A stretch of DNA of 64,000 bases from Acinetobacter sp. BY419 (GTDB taxonomy: Bacteria > Pseudomonadota > Gammaproteobacteria > Pseudomonadales > Moraxellaceae): the NCBI RefSeq assembly GCF_019038395.1, contig NZ_JAGFXZ010000010.1, positions 1 to 64,000 of the forward strand, read 5' to 3'. A program made the position numbers and the translations under genes. The notes under the pieces are model-generated. The model did no database searches. It saw only the letters and a program-made list of their open reading frames with translations, and was not told the DNA's origin. Shown in pieces: positions 1 through 8,656 of this stretch. Each line of letters opens with the position of its first letter. Position 1 is the stretch's first letter.

Positions 1-135
1 GAAACCAATGTCAAAGGGGTGTTTGCGGCAGGTGACTGCACTACAGTGCCTTACAAGCAGATTATCATTGCGACAGGTGAAGGTGCGAAAGCATCACTCT
101 CTGCATTTGATTACATTATCCGTTCAGGTCAGTAA
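1..135 (+). CDS. ahpF: Alkyl hydroperoxide reductase subunit F, C-terminal end (partial)
   Basis: Only the last 44 residues are in the window; the gene is cut by the left edge. AhpF is the flavoprotein NADH-dependent reductase that recycles the peroxidase AhpC in the cytoplasm. The visible tail contains the FAD-contacting [16 protein letters not shown] segment followed by the [16 protein letters not shown] helix, which is close to the end of enterobacterial AhpF and distinguishes it from plain thioredoxin reductase. The stop is TAA at 133-135, with a strong hairpin terminator just downstream. Identification is confident for the family although the N-terminal half is unseen. Confidence 0.9.
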   Translation, partial: ETNVKGVFAAGDCTTVPYKQIIIATGEGAKASLSAFDYIIRSGQ

Positions 136-151
136 AATTTAAATCGCATTA

Positions 152-185
152 AAATAAAGCCCGCTTTTAGCGGGCTTTATTTTTG
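152..185 (+). terminator. Rho-independent terminator after ahpF
   Basis: A perfect stem formed by AAATAAAGCCCGC and its complement around a TTTTA loop, ending in a T-rich tract, 17 bases after the ahpF stop. Confidence 0.9.
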
Positions 186-320
186 TCTTCATATATTATC
201 TGTTCAAATTCAATTCTCTTCTATTAACACTGTAAACATCTGCTTCGTATCAATAATTTCATATTCATGTAATAAGTTTTTGCCCTGTATAAATACTGTG
301 TAATTGTCCGCAATCACGTA

Positions 321-349
321 TTGCAAGCGCTAAAAAGCTCTCCTATGAT
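321..349 (+). promoter_or_regulatory. Sigma70-type promoter for the zinc-ribbon membrane protein
   Basis: TTGCAA at 321-326 and TATGAT at 344-349 are separated by exactly 17 bases, a near-consensus sigma70 arrangement about 60 bases upstream of the ATG at 413. No other promoter of this quality is visible between the ahpF terminator and the gene. Confidence 0.6.
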
Positions 350-412
350 AGAGCAACAACTCATCTTTCATGATCGAAAAATAAAAAAGGATAGCATCCT
401 GGGAGAAGAACA

Positions 413-658
413 ATGCAATATAAATATCATTGCGCTTGCTGCGAAAAAGTAGTCGACTCTACAGAAAAATCATGTGCAAACTGTGGCTCACACCATATTC
501 GCAGCCCTTTTGGTTTCTGGATTTTATGTCTGGTGGCTTGTCTCGTAACAACAATCGTATTTAAAGTGGTGCACTTGTATGTGCAGTCACAACAAGAAGT
601 TCCTGTCCAATATTCCATATTGGATGTTTTAAAAGAAGAAGATAAAAGACTGCGCTAA
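413..658 (+). CDS. Small zinc-ribbon membrane protein
   Basis: An 81-residue protein of unknown function. It starts with a zinc-ribbon-like half, with CACC at residues 7-10 and CANC at 21-24 (two CxxC knuckles). One hydrophobic helix follows (about residues 33-55, FGFWILCLVACLVTTIVF), then a charged tail. This suggests a small inner-membrane protein with a cytoplasmic metal-binding head. The start is supported by GGGAGAAG a few bases upstream and by the promoter at 321-349. A hairpin terminator follows the stop, so it is probably monocistronic. The Cys knuckles are visible; the function is not known. Confidence 0.75.
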   Translation: MQYKYHCACCEKVVDSTEKSCANCGSHHIRSPFGFWILCLVACLVTTIVFKVVHLYVQSQQEVPVQYSILDVLKEEDKRLR

Positions 659-678
659 TTTTATTGATATCACAGCAC

Positions 679-707
679 AGACCTGTTCATTCCAACAGGT
701 CTTTTTA
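679..707 (+). terminator. Rho-independent terminator
   Basis: A 9-bp perfect stem, AGACCTGTT / AACAGGTCT, followed by TTTTT, just downstream of the zinc-ribbon protein. Confidence 0.9.
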
Positions 708-800
708 TTGCACTTGAATAGTCCTAGCTTGGAAGAAAAACCACCTCCTAAGATCCAGATTTGATTTACAATAGCAGTGGATTCAAATGAGAGATGTGTC

Positions 801-1001
801 ATGGTTCAGTTAATTAAAAAAGGTGGACTGCGTGAGCGGGCCAACCGTAGCCGCAGCTATCAAGGCTCTGAAAATACTGAAACCACCTTGAAGCCTAATC
901 GCTATCAGACAATGATTAAAACCCCAGCTAATTCAGCATCTCCTGCCCCGGCCTCATCGACCTCTACAAATGAAGATTCACAATTTAATTCATCAGAATA
1001 A
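801..1001 (+). CDS. Small hypothetical protein, Ser/Thr/Ala-rich tail
   Basis: A 66-residue open frame from ATG at 801 (an upstream in-frame GTG at 777 is also possible). The N-terminal half is basic (KKGGLRERANRSRSYQ) and the C-terminal half is low complexity, rich in Ser, Pro, Ala and Thr. It ends tail to tail with the LysE gene, overlapping its last 17 bases. No signal peptide or known domain is visible and the ribosome site is weak (GAGA). It is probably a real small gene because the reading frame is the only long one in this interval, but this is uncertain. Confidence 0.45.
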   Translation: MVQLIKKGGLRERANRSRSYQGSENTETTLKPNRYQTMIKTPANSASPAPASSTSTNEDSQFNSSE

Positions 1002-1623
1002 GTGCGTCGTACCACAACCATAACGCAAATATCAGAAATAGTCCGCCCGAGATCATATCAATATAACTCCCCGAACGCTGGTACAAGGTTTTAATTTTAG
1101 GTTGGGAAATCAGCAGCATCAATAAAGCAAAGGTGACAAAGGTTTGTAAGGGAATAATCACCGCCAATTGTGCTTTCAAATAATCGGAAGCAGACGAACT
1201 CAAGGCCAGTGAAAATACGCTACTAAAATAGATCAGCGTTTTAGGGTTAGAGAGATTGGTCCATAAGCCCAGCATAAAATAGTTTTTAGCTTGCATCTGT
1301 CCATTTACATCGTCATCGGCCTGATCCCTATTTTTAAAGCTATGTAGCCCCCCCTTTAACATCGCCCATCCCATTTTGGCCAGGAACATCCCCCCAAAAA
1401 GCATGAGGACTTGCTGAATCCATGGGAACTGGTCAATTAAAACGGTAAATCCCGCAAGTGTCAGTACGACCCACAGTACAATCCCGGCAGAGATTCCTGC
1501 AATAATTTTCAGGGCATTCTGGCGTGTGGTGGATGCGGCACTTTTGGCGATAAGTAAAATATCGGGGCCAGGACTCAGTTGAGCAACAAAATGCAGGAGA
1601 CAGATCGTAAAAAGCAGAGACAT
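985..1623 (-). CDS. LysE/RhtB family amino-acid exporter
   Basis: A 212-residue integral membrane protein of the LysE/RhtB family, which exports amino acids or related metabolites across the inner membrane by proton exchange. The family signature SPGPD appears at about residues 17-21, and about six hydrophobic segments are spread over the length, the usual size and topology. The substrate cannot be told from sequence. The gene stands alone, facing the small protein at 801-1001 and divided from fxsA by a terminator. Confidence 0.85.
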   Translation of the reverse strand: MSLLFTICLLHFVAQLSPGPDILLIAKSAASTTRQNALKIIAGISAGIVLWVVLTLAGFTVLIDQFPWIQQVLMLFGGMFLAKMGWAMLKGGLHSFKNRDQADDDVNGQMQAKNYFMLGLWTNLSNPKTLIYFSSVFSLALSSSASDYLKAQLAVIIPLQTFVTFALLMLLISQPKIKTLYQRSGSYIDMISGGLFLIFALWLWYDALILMN

Positions 1624-1687
1624 TAAAATGAGGTGAAGTTATAAAAATATATTATAACGTTTGTTCAAAGATATTAGAAAGTTCCAA

Positions 1688-1716
1688 TAAAAAACCGAAT
1701 CATCAGATTCGGCTTA
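1688..1716 (-). terminator. Terminator downstream of fxsA
   Basis: Stem CCGAATC / GATTCGG (1694-1711) with an A-run at 1688-1693 that becomes a U-tract on the minus strand, just after the fxsA stop. Confidence 0.8.
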
Positions 1717-1742
1717 AATAGAGCTATTTTCAAATACAACGC

Positions 1743-2309
1743 TTATTTCGGATTGATATCTTTCATTTCAATTTTTTTCGCCTCAGGTTTCACTTCACGT
1801 GCTTCACCATCAATAATGGTTGAATCGCCGCGACCTGATTGCTGATTTTGCATCTCCTGCATCTGACGCATCATCTCGGTAAATGGATTCTGGCCTTGTG
1901 CACCGCCCATATCGCCCATCATGCCACCCATCATTTTTTCCATCATGAGTTGCTGACGTTTCATCATTGCTTTCATCATGGCAGCTTTAAAGACGCGCTG
2001 AACCGCTGGAATAAGCATCAATACTGCCAATACATCAGTCATCAATCCAGGAATAAGCAGAAAGAAGCCCGCCAGAATTTTAGGTAAGTTTCCTGTTAAA
2101 GCAGGATCTGCACTCATCTGCCCCATCTGCATTTGCTGCATCTGTGGCATGATACCGGCCGAGTATTTTCGAATCAGATTCATACCGATAAAAAATGCGG
2201 CGACAAACCAGAAAAATACGTACCACATACTCCCGACGAGGTCACCCACGCCAATCCAGACAAATACTTCTAGGATTAAGCCTGCAAGGATAATAAGAAA
2301 TAATTTCAT
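1743..2309 (-). CDS. fxsA: FxsA family membrane protein
   Basis: A 188-residue cytoplasmic-membrane protein of the FxsA family, named for suppression of phage T7 exclusion by the F plasmid when overproduced in E. coli. Three or four hydrophobic helices fill residues 1-45 and 75-105, with the family-like LIPGLMTDVLAVLMLIP segment. The C-terminal half is unusual: residues 105-160 are very rich in Met and Gln (repeated MM, MGGMMGDMGG), giving a soluble tail that could bind metals or chaperone partners. The tail ends with a charged Lys/Glu segment. The Met-rich tail is seen directly; any role is inference. Confidence 0.85.
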   Translation of the reverse strand: MKLFLIILAGLILEVFVWIGVGDLVGSMWYVFFWFVAAFFIGMNLIRKYSAGIMPQMQQMQMGQMSADPALTGNLPKILAGFFLLIPGLMTDVLAVLMLIPAVQRVFKAAMMKAMMKRQQLMMEKMMGGMMGDMGGAQGQNPFTEMMRQMQEMQNQQSGRGDSTIIDGEAREVKPEAKKIEMKDINPK

Positions 2310-2434
2310 GAAAATTAATCTAATCTCAGTAAAATAAATAATAGGATGCTGGAATCAACTGCTTCATCAGGATCAAGCTTTTTTGATACGCTTATGTAAC
2401 AATATGGGCATTATTCTATTTTTAAAGTGCAGGC

Positions 2435-2980
2435 ATGTCATTAATTATTGGGATTGACCCCGGTTCTCGTTTAACCGGTTACGGAATTATCGAAAAAGAC
2501 GGCTCCAAACTGACTTTTGTCGATGCCGGCACCATCAGAACAGAAACGACGGAAATGCCTGAGCGTTTAAAACGGATCTTTGCCGGTGTAGAGCGCATTG
2601 TAAAATTTTATGGCCCTACTGAAGCTGCAGTCGAGCAGGTCTTTATGGCACAAAATCCGGATTCCGCCTTAAAACTCGGTCAGGCTCGTGGTGCTGCAGT
2701 TGCGGCGCTGGTCAATCTGGATCTGAAAGTCGCTGAATATACGGCGCGCCAGATCAAGCAGTCGGTGGTCGGTTATGGCGCTGCCGATAAAGAACAGGTG
2801 CAGATGATGGTCATGAATATTCTAAAACTCAGCATTAAACCGCAACAGGATGCTGCCGATGCCTTAGCTGCTGCCATTTGTCATGCCCATGCTTCAGGCA
2901 GTATGAGTAAAATGGCGGTATTGAATGCTTTGGGTGGTATGGCACGTGGCCGGAGTCGGGTAAGCAGCCGTCGTCGTTGA
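2435..2980 (+). CDS. ruvC: Crossover junction endodeoxyribonuclease RuvC
   Basis: A 181-residue Holliday-junction resolvase acting with RuvAB in recombinational repair. All four acidic catalytic residues are visible: D8 (IGIDPG), E67 (AAVEQVF), D139 and D142 (QQDAADALA). Length and the ATG at 2435 match the family. ruvA and ruvB are not adjacent. The gene runs convergently into the acylphosphatase gene, with only 3 bases between the two stops. Confidence 0.97.
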   Translation: MSLIIGIDPGSRLTGYGIIEKDGSKLTFVDAGTIRTETTEMPERLKRIFAGVERIVKFYGPTEAAVEQVFMAQNPDSALKLGQARGAAVAALVNLDLKVAEYTARQIKQSVVGYGAADKEQVQMMVMNILKLSIKPQQDAADALAAAICHAHASGSMSKMAVLNALGGMARGRSRVSSRRR

Positions 2981-2983
2981 GAT

Positions 2984-3256
2984 TCAGCGCAGTATGCTAA
3001 AGCCCTGAACATCCAAGTCAGATTGCAGATGCTCTTGAATAATTGATTTTACGACTGCACGAGCAGGCCCTTGCCAACTTCGTGCAATCATTTCCTGAAG
3101 CTGAGAATCTGTTCCAACCATCACAGCCTCCACTTCCCCCGTACTTAAGTTCTGCACATGTCCCTTCAGTCCAAGTGCTTGAGCCTGCTCGGCAAACCAG
3201 TAGCGGTAGCCAACTCCTTGTACCTGGCCTGAAATATTTAGCTTGATGACTGCCAC
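2984..3256 (-). CDS. Acylphosphatase
   Basis: A 90-residue cytoplasmic enzyme that hydrolyses the carboxyl-phosphate bond of acylphosphates. The signature GQVQGVGYR ends at R18, the phosphate-binding arginine, and N36 in HVQNLSTGEVEA supplies the catalytic asparagine. Size is standard. It lies 10 bases downstream of the NAD(P)HX repair gene on the same strand, so the two are probably co-transcribed. The name acyP or yccX would fit but is not certain. Confidence 0.92.
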   Translation of the reverse strand: MAVIKLNISGQVQGVGYRYWFAEQAQALGLKGHVQNLSTGEVEAVMVGTDSQLQEMIARSWQGPARAVVKSIIQEHLQSDLDVQGFSILR

Positions 3257-3266
3257 TGTATTCTCC

Positions 3267-4739
3267 TTAACGGTTCACCACCTGATAAATCGCATGTTTC
3301 ATATCCTGAGCCTGCAAACCACGTTCACCATGTTTAGCCAGTTCATCACCTGCAAGTGCATGCAGCGTCACAATTTCATGCAAATGGATGGTTTCTGCAA
3401 ATTGTGCCTTTAAACTGGCAATCATTCCGGCCAGCACATCCCCCATTCCGCCAGTTCCCATACCGGCATTCCCGGCACTGCAGATAGAAAGCACTTCTTC
3501 CAGAATCAGGCTACCTGAACCTTTCAGTACCCACTGTCCCTGATATTTTTGTTGCAGTGCATGGATTGCTGCAATCCGGTTCGCTTCTACTTCTGTAGTA
3601 CTACTCTCCAGTAACGTAGCGGCTTCCCCGGGATGTGGTGTGGCATAGGTCTTGGAATTCAAGGCTTGCGGCTGTTTGGCTAAAAACCACAGCGCATCTG
3701 CATCCAAGACAATTTCCAGATCTGTGTTTTGAATTAAATCAAACCATGCTTGATATTGCTCTTTTGCCCATTCATCACGTCCCAAGCCCATACCGAAACA
3801 GACTGCATCGACCTGCTGAATTAAGGCTGTGCGCTGTTCTATATTCAGAGCATTAATATCACGCAGCATGATATTCGGCGCACGCGCCAAAATCGCTGTA
3901 TGGTGTTTCGCATCACAAGCAATGGTGACTTTACCTGCGCCTGCAGCAAATGCCGCTTCGGCAGACATGATCACGGCACCGCCCATATTGGCATGCCCAC
4001 CCAGCACCAGCACATGACCATAACTCCCTTTATTACCAAAGGCTTTACGTTTGGGCAAGTGAATGTCAGGTGATGAAAGTTGAGCAATGGGTTTAAGTAC
4101 TGCATCAGTCGGAATAGCAGCATTCAATTCGACCTTGCCAGCATATTCTTTGCCTTGTCCGGTAAACAGCCCAGCCTTGAGTGCCAAACCGGTGAAGGTA
4201 TAATCAGCTTTTATGGCAACAGGCAAAGGCTGGCCAGTATTGGCACCCAATCCACTCGGGATATCGATTGAGATTTTTAATCCAGTTTTCCGGTTAATGG
4301 ACTGAATAATGTTTTGCCAGTCAGAATCCAGCTGACGGTTTAGACCGATTCCGAATAAGGCATCAACATAAGCCTCATATTCGTCTTGAAAGTCAAAATG
4401 CGAATAAGGTTGCAAACCGGCCTGCATAGCTTCCTGCACAGCCGATGCCAGATCTTTGGAATTGCCCGGCTCTGCCGCATAAATATCAACTTGAAAACCG
4501 GCCTGTTTTAAATATTTGGCTACAAGATAACCATCGCCAGCATTATTACCCTGACCACAGCAGACAGCGATTTTTTTAATTTTTTGCCGGGAAAATAAAG
4601 TGAGTAGCCGCTGGCTGATTGCCCAAGCGACTTGTTGCATTAAACCATAGGAACTATTTTGCTGCTGGAACCAGCGCTGCTCCCATGCTTGAATACTTTG
4701 GCTATGATAAACGGGGCTATGGTAAACTTGTTGCTGCAT
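3267..4739 (-). CDS. nnr: Bifunctional NAD(P)H-hydrate epimerase / ADP-dependent dehydratase
   Basis: A 490-residue metabolite-repair enzyme that epimerises and dehydrates damaged NADHX and NADPHX back to NAD(P)H. The N-terminal YjeF_N epimerase domain (about residues 1-210) carries CGQGNNAGDGYLVAKYL. The C-terminal ribokinase-like dehydratase domain (about 230-490) carries GSYGHVLVLGG and the GTGGMGDVLAGMIA active-site loop with its catalytic Asp. The length equals E. coli YjeF/Nnr. The start at 4739 lies only 23 bases from the divergent queG start, a pairing common in gamma-proteobacteria. Confidence 0.95.
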   Translation of the reverse strand: MQQQVYHSPVYHSQSIQAWEQRWFQQQNSSYGLMQQVAWAISQRLLTLFSRQKIKKIAVCCGQGNNAGDGYLVAKYLKQAGFQVDIYAAEPGNSKDLASAVQEAMQAGLQPYSHFDFQDEYEAYVDALFGIGLNRQLDSDWQNIIQSINRKTGLKISIDIPSGLGANTGQPLPVAIKADYTFTGLALKAGLFTGQGKEYAGKVELNAAIPTDAVLKPIAQLSSPDIHLPKRKAFGNKGSYGHVLVLGGHANMGGAVIMSAEAAFAAGAGKVTIACDAKHHTAILARAPNIMLRDINALNIEQRTALIQQVDAVCFGMGLGRDEWAKEQYQAWFDLIQNTDLEIVLDADALWFLAKQPQALNSKTYATPHPGEAATLLESSTTEVEANRIAAIHALQQKYQGQWVLKGSGSLILEEVLSICSAGNAGMGTGGMGDVLAGMIASLKAQFAETIHLHEIVTLHALAGDELAKHGERGLQAQDMKHAIYQVVNR

Positions 4740-4762
4740 TTCTTATTCCCTGTCTTTGGTTT

Positions 4763-5857
4763 ATGACAACTCCCGATTCTCACGCGCAAATTCAAGTTTA
4801 TCAACAAGATCCAGCTGATTTAAAAGCTTGGATTAAAACACAAGCTTTAGAATTGGGTTTTGCTGATTGTGTCATTGCTAAACCGGATGCTCAAGCAGAA
4901 TTAGCTCGCTTACAGGAATATCTGGATCGCGGGTATCATGGAGACATGAAGTTTCTGGAAGACAACCTGGAAAAACGTGCCAATCCCGCTTTACTGGTTC
5001 CCGGCACACGCAGCATAATCTGTGTGCGTATGGATTATCTGGTCGAGGCACCAGAGCCACGTTATATCCCTTATGCTCCAAACTCTGCCATTATCGCACG
5101 TTATGCCCGGGGTCGGGATTATCACAAGATCATGCGCGGTCGCCTGAAAACCCTGGCGACAAAAATCCGGGCAAAAGTGGGAGATTTTGAATCGCGTCCT
5201 TTTGCCGATTCTGCGCCAATTTTTGAAAAATCACTGGCTGAAAGTGCTGGCATGGGCTGGACGGGCAAACACACCCTGCTGATTCATAAAAAATCTGGTT
5301 CTTTCTTTGTGCTTGGGGAACTGTTTACTTCTCTGGATCTACCTTTTGATGCGCCTGCCAGTAAACATTGTGGTTCCTGTACGGCCTGTATCGATATCTG
5401 TCCAACGCAGGCAATTGTCGAGCCCTATATGCTCGATGCCCGGCGCTGTATTGCCTATCTGACCATCGAATATAAAGGCGTTATTCCAGAAGATTTACGA
5501 CGCGGGATTGGAAATCGTGTTTTTGGCTGTGACGATTGTCAGCTGATTTGCCCTTGGAACAGTTTTGCTCAAGTCACCTCGGTAGAGGATTTTCATCCGC
5601 GGCATAGCCTGGATCAGGTCAGTTTACTGGATTTATGGCAATGGGATGAAGCTACCTTTTTAAGCGCGACTGAAGGTAGTCCGATGCGCCGTACTGGTTA
5701 CCAAAGCTTTATGCGCAATATCGCGATCGGTATGGGTAATGCACCTTTTGATGAACAGATTGTTCGGGCACTCCATCAGCAGCGTGCACATCATGATGAG
5801 ATTGTACAAGTGCATATTGATTGGGCCCTTCAAGAACAACTGGCAAAATCCAGTTAA
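4763..5857 (+). CDS. queG: Epoxyqueuosine reductase QueG
   Basis: A 364-residue cobalamin and iron-sulfur enzyme that makes the last step of queuosine synthesis on tRNA, reducing epoxyqueuosine to queuosine. Two ferredoxin-like 4Fe-4S motifs are visible: CGSCTACIDICP from C203, and CDDCQLICPWN further on. The frame is open upstream to 4619, but that would overlap nnr by about 120 bases. The ATG at 4763 (MTTPDSHAQIQ) gives the normal length and is chosen. It is divergent from nnr. Confidence 0.95.
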   Translation: MTTPDSHAQIQVYQQDPADLKAWIKTQALELGFADCVIAKPDAQAELARLQEYLDRGYHGDMKFLEDNLEKRANPALLVPGTRSIICVRMDYLVEAPEPRYIPYAPNSAIIARYARGRDYHKIMRGRLKTLATKIRAKVGDFESRPFADSAPIFEKSLAESAGMGWTGKHTLLIHKKSGSFFVLGELFTSLDLPFDAPASKHCGSCTACIDICPTQAIVEPYMLDARRCIAYLTIEYKGVIPEDLRRGIGNRVFGCDDCQLICPWNSFAQVTSVEDFHPRHSLDQVSLLDLWQWDEATFLSATEGSPMRRTGYQSFMRNIAIGMGNAPFDEQIVRALHQQRAHHDEIVQVHIDWALQEQLAKSS

Positions 5858-5961
5858 TTTTCCATCTTTACCTAGCGTCACAGTTTCACTTAAAAGCCTT
5901 ACACATCCTCGTTTCAGACTATGGCATAAATAAAATTAGTCAAAAATGAAGTGGAGGAAAG

Positions 5962-6162
5962 ATGATGTCATCAAAAAATCCAAATCAAGAGCTAATTGAG
6001 CAGCTTCAGGAAGAACAGCAGAAGCACCAACAGCAGCAACCCCAGCATGGGCCAATTAATTCTCCAAAAAACAACCAGCATGAACAGGACCAGCGTGTGT
6101 TTAACAAGCAGCATCGCAAAGATCTCTATGGTCAGGATACGCATGGCAATCACAGCAAGTAA
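5962..6162 (+). CDS. Small Gln/His/Asn-rich hypothetical protein
   Basis: A 66-residue hydrophilic protein, strongly enriched in Gln, His and Asn (HQQQQPQHGP near residue 22), with no hydrophobic segment and no recognised domain. It is probably intrinsically disordered. A strong ribosome site (GTGGAGGAAAG) precedes two adjacent ATGs at 5962 and 5965, and a hairpin terminator follows, so expression as a real single gene is well supported. It resembles in composition the 43-residue gene at 55147-55278, but they are not obviously homologous. Confidence 0.7.
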   Translation: MMSSKNPNQELIEQLQEEQQKHQQQQPQHGPINSPKNNQHEQDQRVFNKQHRKDLYGQDTHGNHSK

Positions 6163-6180
6163 TCCGTTTACTGGAAATAC

Positions 6181-6210
6181 AAAGCTCACCTTGTGTGGGC
6201 TTTGTTATTT
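6181..6210 (+). terminator. Rho-independent terminator
   Basis: A 9-bp stem, AAAGCTCAC / GTGGGCTTT (one G-U pair), followed by a T-rich tract, downstream of the 66-residue gene. Confidence 0.75.
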
Positions 6211-6299
6211 AATAGAAGGTCATATTTTGCTAGTGAAGCCCGGGATTGTTTTACTTAATATAGGGAAATTAATTAATAACGATGAACAAGGATAGACAG

Positions 6300-7301
6300 A
6301 TGAGCAGTATGGATCCAATACGCAATGATTGGTCTCGCGAAGAAATTGAGACCCTGTATCAGCAACCTTTTATGGATTTACTCTTTCAGGCCCAGCAGCT
6401 TCATCGTCAATATTTTGATGCCAATACCGTTCAAGTCAGTACCCTGCTCTCGATTAAAACAGGTAAATGTCCAGAAGATTGCAAATATTGTTCACAGTCT
6501 GCACATTATGATTCCAAGCTTGAAGCAGAAAAACGTATCGCGGTAGAAAAAGTGATTCAGGAAGCTAAAGAAGCACTTGCATCTGGCAGCTCACGTTTCT
6601 GCATGGGGGCGGCATGGCGCAATCCGCATGAACGTGATATGCCTTATGTTCTGGAAATGGTGCAAGAAGTTAAAGCACTGGGCCTGGAAACCTGTATGAC
6701 ACTCGGGATGTTAAATGAATCACAAGCAGAACGATTGAAAGAGGCTGGCCTGGATTATTACAACCATAATCTAGATACTTCTCGCGAATACTATTCACAT
6801 ATCATCAGTACCCGGAGTTTTGATGATCGTCTGGATACGTTGGATCATGTACGTCAAGCCGGTTTAAAAGTATGTAGTGGTGGTATTGTGGGCCTGGGCG
6901 AAAGTCGTAATGACCGGATTGGCTTATTGTATGAACTTGCCACTTTAGCCATTCATCCTGAATCTGTACCCATTAATATGCTGGTTCCAATTGAAGGCAC
7001 ACCAATGGCAGATGTAGAAAAACTGGATGTCATTGAATGGATTCGTACCATTGCCGTGGCACGTTTACTCATGCCAAAAAGCTATATTCGTCTTTCTGCC
7101 GGCCGCGAATCCTTAACCGATTCAGATCAGGCTCTGGCCTTCATGGCCGGCGCCAATTCCATTTTCTCCGGAGAGAAATTACTCACGACACCCAATACAG
7201 CCCAAGGCCGTGATCAGCAACTGTTTGAGAAATTAGGCCTGGTTGCAGAACAACCTAAACCGAGTGTGCGTGCATTGGCGACTGATGCCATGGCAAGCTA
7301 A
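6300..7301 (+). CDS. bioB: Biotin synthase
   Basis: A 333-residue radical-SAM enzyme inserting sulfur into dethiobiotin, the last step of biotin synthesis. The radical-SAM cluster motif CPEDCKYC gives C57, C61 and C64; further conserved segments are [24 protein letters not shown] and [10 protein letters not shown]. An in-frame ATG at 6282 exists, but AAGGAT at 6288-6293 is correctly placed (6 bases) for the ATG at 6300, which is preferred. The gene stands alone here, without bioA, F, C or D. Confidence 0.96.
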   Translation: MSSMDPIRNDWSREEIETLYQQPFMDLLFQAQQLHRQYFDANTVQVSTLLSIKTGKCPEDCKYCSQSAHYDSKLEAEKRIAVEKVIQEAKEALASGSSRFCMGAAWRNPHERDMPYVLEMVQEVKALGLETCMTLGMLNESQAERLKEAGLDYYNHNLDTSREYYSHIISTRSFDDRLDTLDHVRQAGLKVCSGGIVGLGESRNDRIGLLYELATLAIHPESVPINMLVPIEGTPMADVEKLDVIEWIRTIAVARLLMPKSYIRLSAGRESLTDSDQALAFMAGANSIFSGEKLLTTPNTAQGRDQQLFEKLGLVAEQPKPSVRALATDAMAS

Positions 7302-7308
7302 TAACTAT

Positions 7309-7557
7309 TTAACTTGAGGAGTGAACAGAAAAGTTATGTGCAGTAATTAAAATACCATAACGGGCATTCAGATAGTCTCCGACTCGGATTTGATCCATTC
7401 CATTGGCATGATGCACCACCAGCTCTTGCATGACTGCATCATAGCTAAAAGAGTCATAACTGTCTTGATGCAGGCTGAGCCAATGCAGGGTATCTGCCAG
7501 GCTATTGTCTACAATATAAGTGTCTGCATGGACATCTTTGCTCATATGCCTGTTCAT
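7309..7557 (-). CDS. Hypothetical protein
   Basis: An 82-residue protein with no recognised domain, no signal peptide and no membrane segment. Its acidic, His-containing sequence (YDSFSYDAVMQELVVHHANGMDQIRVGDYL) looks like a compact soluble fold. Start candidates are ATG at 7557 (with AGGGAAG about 11 bases upstream) or ATG at 7545. It is convergent with bioB, with only 7 bases between the stops, and is probably a conserved small Acinetobacter protein. Function unknown. Confidence 0.6.
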   Translation of the reverse strand: MNRHMSKDVHADTYIVDNSLADTLHWLSLHQDSYDSFSYDAVMQELVVHHANGMDQIRVGDYLNARYGILITAHNFSVHSSS

Positions 7558-7610
7558 CAGGTTGAAACTTCCCTTTAATTTTAACGGAAATTAGCCGATC
7601 ATCAGCATAA

Positions 7611-7637
7611 AAAAGTGAGCTATTGCTCACTTTTTTT
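7611..7637. terminator. Bidirectional hairpin terminator
   Basis: Stem AAAAGTGAGC / GCTCACTTTT with a TATT loop, flanked by A-run and T-run. It lies 10 bases beyond the stop of the leftward 36-residue gene at 7647-7757. Confidence 0.8.
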
Positions 7638-7646
7638 GAAAAAATC

Positions 7647-7757
7647 TTAGTCTTTATTCGTTCCGCACTTCCGACACTCCCTGTGTTCACCGATTTCTTG
7701 CATTTGCTCGTATTCATAGATATGCAAACAAAACAATTTCCTTAAAAGCTGAAGCAT
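7647..7757 (-). CDS. 36-residue Cys/His-containing small protein
   Basis: A short gene read by eye: ATG at 7757, 36 codons, TAA at 7649-7647. It encodes a basic/hydrophobic N-terminus (MLQLLRKLFCLHIYEYEQ) and a C-terminal ECRKCG knuckle before NKD. An AGGAG ribosome site lies about 9 bases upstream and a strong hairpin terminator directly follows the stop. The CxxC plus the Cys and His at residues 10 and 12 could bind one zinc ion. A longer frame over the same bases (7502-7717) has no such signals and was rejected. Function unknown. Confidence 0.65.
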   Translation of the reverse strand: MLQLLRKLFCLHIYEYEQMQEIGEHRECRKCGTNKD

Positions 7758-7995
7758 CTCTAAAACTCCTGTTTAATCATTTTTTTAATGTGCTTCTTAA
7801 GACATTCCTTCCTGAAACATCATGATTTTTTTTGACTAAAAAATCACCTCTTATTAATTAGCATAATTTTCCCAGTTGTAAAATACATTTCATCTACTTT
7901 TCACTTTTTTTGCTGCTATTTTTGAAGTACATCACAGTCCTTTCATAAAAATGAACTTTTTTCCTAATTAGGACTCTCCTAGATATAAAATCCAC

Positions 7996-8040
7996 AAAAG
8001 CGGCTCATAAACCTCATATATGAGAGCTAAGCCACTTTTT
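7996..8040 (-). terminator. Probable terminator of the secreted protein gene
   Basis: A long imperfect hairpin centred on the 12-base palindrome CTCATATATGAG (8013-8024) with outer arms AAAAGCGGCT and AGCTAAGCCACTTTT, 28 bases beyond the stop of the gene at 8069-8449. The remaining stretch 7758-7995 has no open frame; it presumably holds the promoter of the 36-residue gene. Confidence 0.5.
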
Positions 8041-8068
8041 ATAAGTCGATTTAAATATTGTCTAATCG

Positions 8069-8449
8069 TTATTTAAGGCACCACCACGATCTCCTGTGTT
8101 CACCATTTACGAAAACGGAAAGTATGTCGGTCGCATTTGAAGGAGGGATATCCTCTGTGCATGTCACTGGCGTACTTACAACATATTGAGTATTGCTGTT
8201 ATTAAATTCCCATCTGGTGTAGCGGCATACACCTGTGCCTTCGGTGATTTCTTTTCCTTGGGCAATGACCATGTCGGGTTTCTTAGTGATACTTTTGGGC
8301 TTATTCCAGGCCCTATACTGGTATTGATTTGATGAAAGTTGATTGATAGTCACAATATGCGCAGAGGTCTTACAGGTGAATTGTTCGGCTGCGAATGCAC
8401 TAGAAAAAACCAGTGATCCGAAAACGATAGAAATGAGAGGGTTTAACAT
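8069..8449 (-). CDS. Secreted hypothetical protein
   Basis: A 126-residue exported protein. The frame is open further upstream, but ATG at 8449 has a strong GGAGG seven bases before it and begins a clear Sec signal peptide (MLNPLISIVFGSLVFSSAFA, cut before AEQF), so this start is chosen. The mature part has four Cys (FTC, GVCRY, PVTC, WWC) that could form two disulfides in the periplasm. No domain is recognised. Confidence 0.7.
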   Translation of the reverse strand: MLNPLISIVFGSLVFSSAFAAEQFTCKTSAHIVTINQLSSNQYQYRAWNKPKSITKKPDMVIAQGKEITEGTGVCRYTRWEFNNSNTQYVVSTPVTCTEDIPPSNATDILSVFVNGEHRRSWWCLK

Positions 8450-8656
8450 AGTTTCCTCCAACAAGTTGTTGGGAGTGATGTTTGAATTCACTGAATGCTA
8501 TGGCCTTTTATCTGGGCTCGGTGAAATCAGCTTTAGTTTTTAAAACTAATTTTCTTGGGTCTGGGTTCCGTTAGTCAGGAGGTGATAAATAGTTTATTTG
8601 GGGATTTAATACTTACAGAACCTCTCCTCTATTAAAAATAAGAAGTTAAATCTTTA

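Noticed and set aside
1839..2087. Histidine-rich frame on the plus strand
   Set aside because: It is the antisense of the Met-rich tail of fxsA (ATG read backwards gives CAT); no ribosome site.
4619..4762. N-terminal extension of QueG
   Set aside because: It lies antisense within nnr and exceeds family length; the ATG at 4763 gives the proper start.
7502..7717. 71-residue minus-strand frame
   Set aside because: It overlaps two better supported genes in another frame and has no ribosome site.
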